A stretch of DNA of 41,522 nt from Desulfobacula sp. (lineage in GTDB: Bacteria > Desulfobacterota > Desulfobacteria > Desulfobacterales > Desulfobacteraceae), in assembly GCA_021647625.1 (NCBI GenBank), contig JAKIUJ010000012.1, forward strand, positions 1 to 41,522, given 5' to 3'. Of the stretch, positions 41,101-41,522 are shown one piece after another. Both the position numbers and the translations under genes were made by a program. The stretch's first letter is position 1, and each line of letters starts with the position of its first letter. The notes under the pieces are model-generated. The model made no database searches. It was not told where the DNA came from and saw only the letters and a program-made list of their open reading frames with translations.

Positions 41101-41522
41101 TTATGGCCGAGGTTGCCAGATAATCCGCAACTTCATTTTCTTTAATACCGCTATGTCCTTTTACTTTAATAAATTTTAGATCAGAAAATTGAGCGGTTAA
41201 TTGTTTTATTTCATAAATCAGTTCCTGGTTTGTTTTGGGTTTCCAACCCTTTGTGAGCAATCCAATGGCGTAACTTGAGTCTGAAAAGAGTCGAATCGGC
41301 AGGTCATTTCGTTTGAGTTTTTGCAAAGCAACTTTAATGGCGGTTAACTCTGCGATATTATTGGTTGTTTTGCCAATGTATTGTGATATTTCTTTTCTGC
41401 TTTTTTTATACATTAACAATGCACCAATCCCTGCTGGACCGGGGTTACCGGAGGATGCTCCATCGGTATAGATTTTAATGCAATTGTCAGGGATGTCATC
41501 CTTGGTTTTTTTTTGCTTTGTC
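41084..41522 (-). CDS. rnhA: Ribonuclease HI-type protein (5' end outside window)
   Basis: The frame is open to the right edge. Catalytic residues are all visible: Asp in IYTDGASSGNPGPAGIGA, Glu in NNIAELTAIKVAL, Asp in LFSDSSYAIGLL and Asp in KENEVADYLA. RNase HI cuts RNA in RNA-DNA hybrids. The ATG at 41419 would remove the first catalytic Asp (which lies upstream, near 41466), so the true start must be beyond 41466, perhaps outside the window. A lysine-rich stretch at the edge may be the linker of a longer N-terminal extension. The stop lies in the loop of a terminator shared with the convergent gene. Confidence 0.88.
   Translation of the reverse strand, partial: TKQKKTKDDIPDNCIKIYTDGASSGNPGPAGIGALLMYKKSRKEISQYIGKTTNNIAELTAIKVALQKLKRNDLPIRLFSDSSYAIGLLTKGWKPKTNQELIYEIKQLTAQFSDLKFIKVKGHSGIKENEVADYLATSAIKKDPK

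Noticed and set aside
1-41522. CRISPR arrays
   Set aside because: No regularly spaced direct repeats were seen; the only direct repeat pair of note is the tRNA-Lys duplication.

Overview
The window looks like chromosomal DNA of an AT-rich sulfate-reducing Desulfobacterota, probably a Desulfobacteraceae-like organism (inference). The main evidence is a complete qrcABCD quinone reductase operon preceded by System II cytochrome c maturation genes (resB, ccsA), together with an acetyl-CoA hydrolase/CoA-transferase, a plant-type dapB and a degenerate bacteriohemerythrin. All calls come from reading translations and motifs by eye; no database search was run.

Layout. 1-2.3 kb: the 5' part of an acetyl-CoA hydrolase/transferase, a divergent TetR regulator, a palindromic repeat, and a gene with a recombinase-like tail. 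2.5-14.9 kb: two divergent gene sets that look like one envelope system. The minus set encodes a giant TPR lipoprotein, a LolA-like periplasmic protein and an AMIN-domain outer-membrane porin. The plus set encodes an exported protein with a C-terminal membrane helix, a second giant TPR lipoprotein, a protein with a degenerate histidine-kinase ATPase fold, a membrane-anchored coiled-coil protein and an ExeA-type ATPase fused to an OmpA domain. The TPR lipoproteins and ATPase resemble accessory proteins of PEP-CTERM/exopolysaccharide loci, but no exosortase or polysaccharide synthesis gene is present. This is the best candidate for an undescribed system.

14.98-17.4 kb: a decayed island lies between a 3' fragment of tRNA-Lys and the intact tRNA-Lys(CTT), bounded by 60-bp direct repeats (59/60). 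It holds a DUF4325 remnant, a possible transposase tail, the frameshifted 3' end of a group II intron, a PIN/Phd toxin-antitoxin pair and a frameshifted ISAs1 transposase remnant.

17.6-25 kb: hemL, mpl, a small membrane protein, a hemerythrin lacking two iron ligands, a small basic protein, a TyrR-like ACT-PAS-sigma54 activator and an orphan recD-type helicase. 25-32.8 kb: resB-ccsA then qrcABCD, followed by an unannotated 51-codon membrane-protein gene and a strong bidirectional terminator. Heme attachment by ResB/CcsA would serve the multiheme QrcA; Qrc passes electrons from periplasmic cytochrome c3 to menaquinone.

32.8-41.5 kb: Hsp20; a minus-strand run of plsB, an AmgK-MurU-like fusion, dapB, a DUF1232-J-domain protein and an alpha/beta hydrolase; a small membrane protein; and the 5'-truncated RNase H gene at the edge. 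Mpl and the AmgK-MurU-like fusion both point to peptidoglycan recycling.
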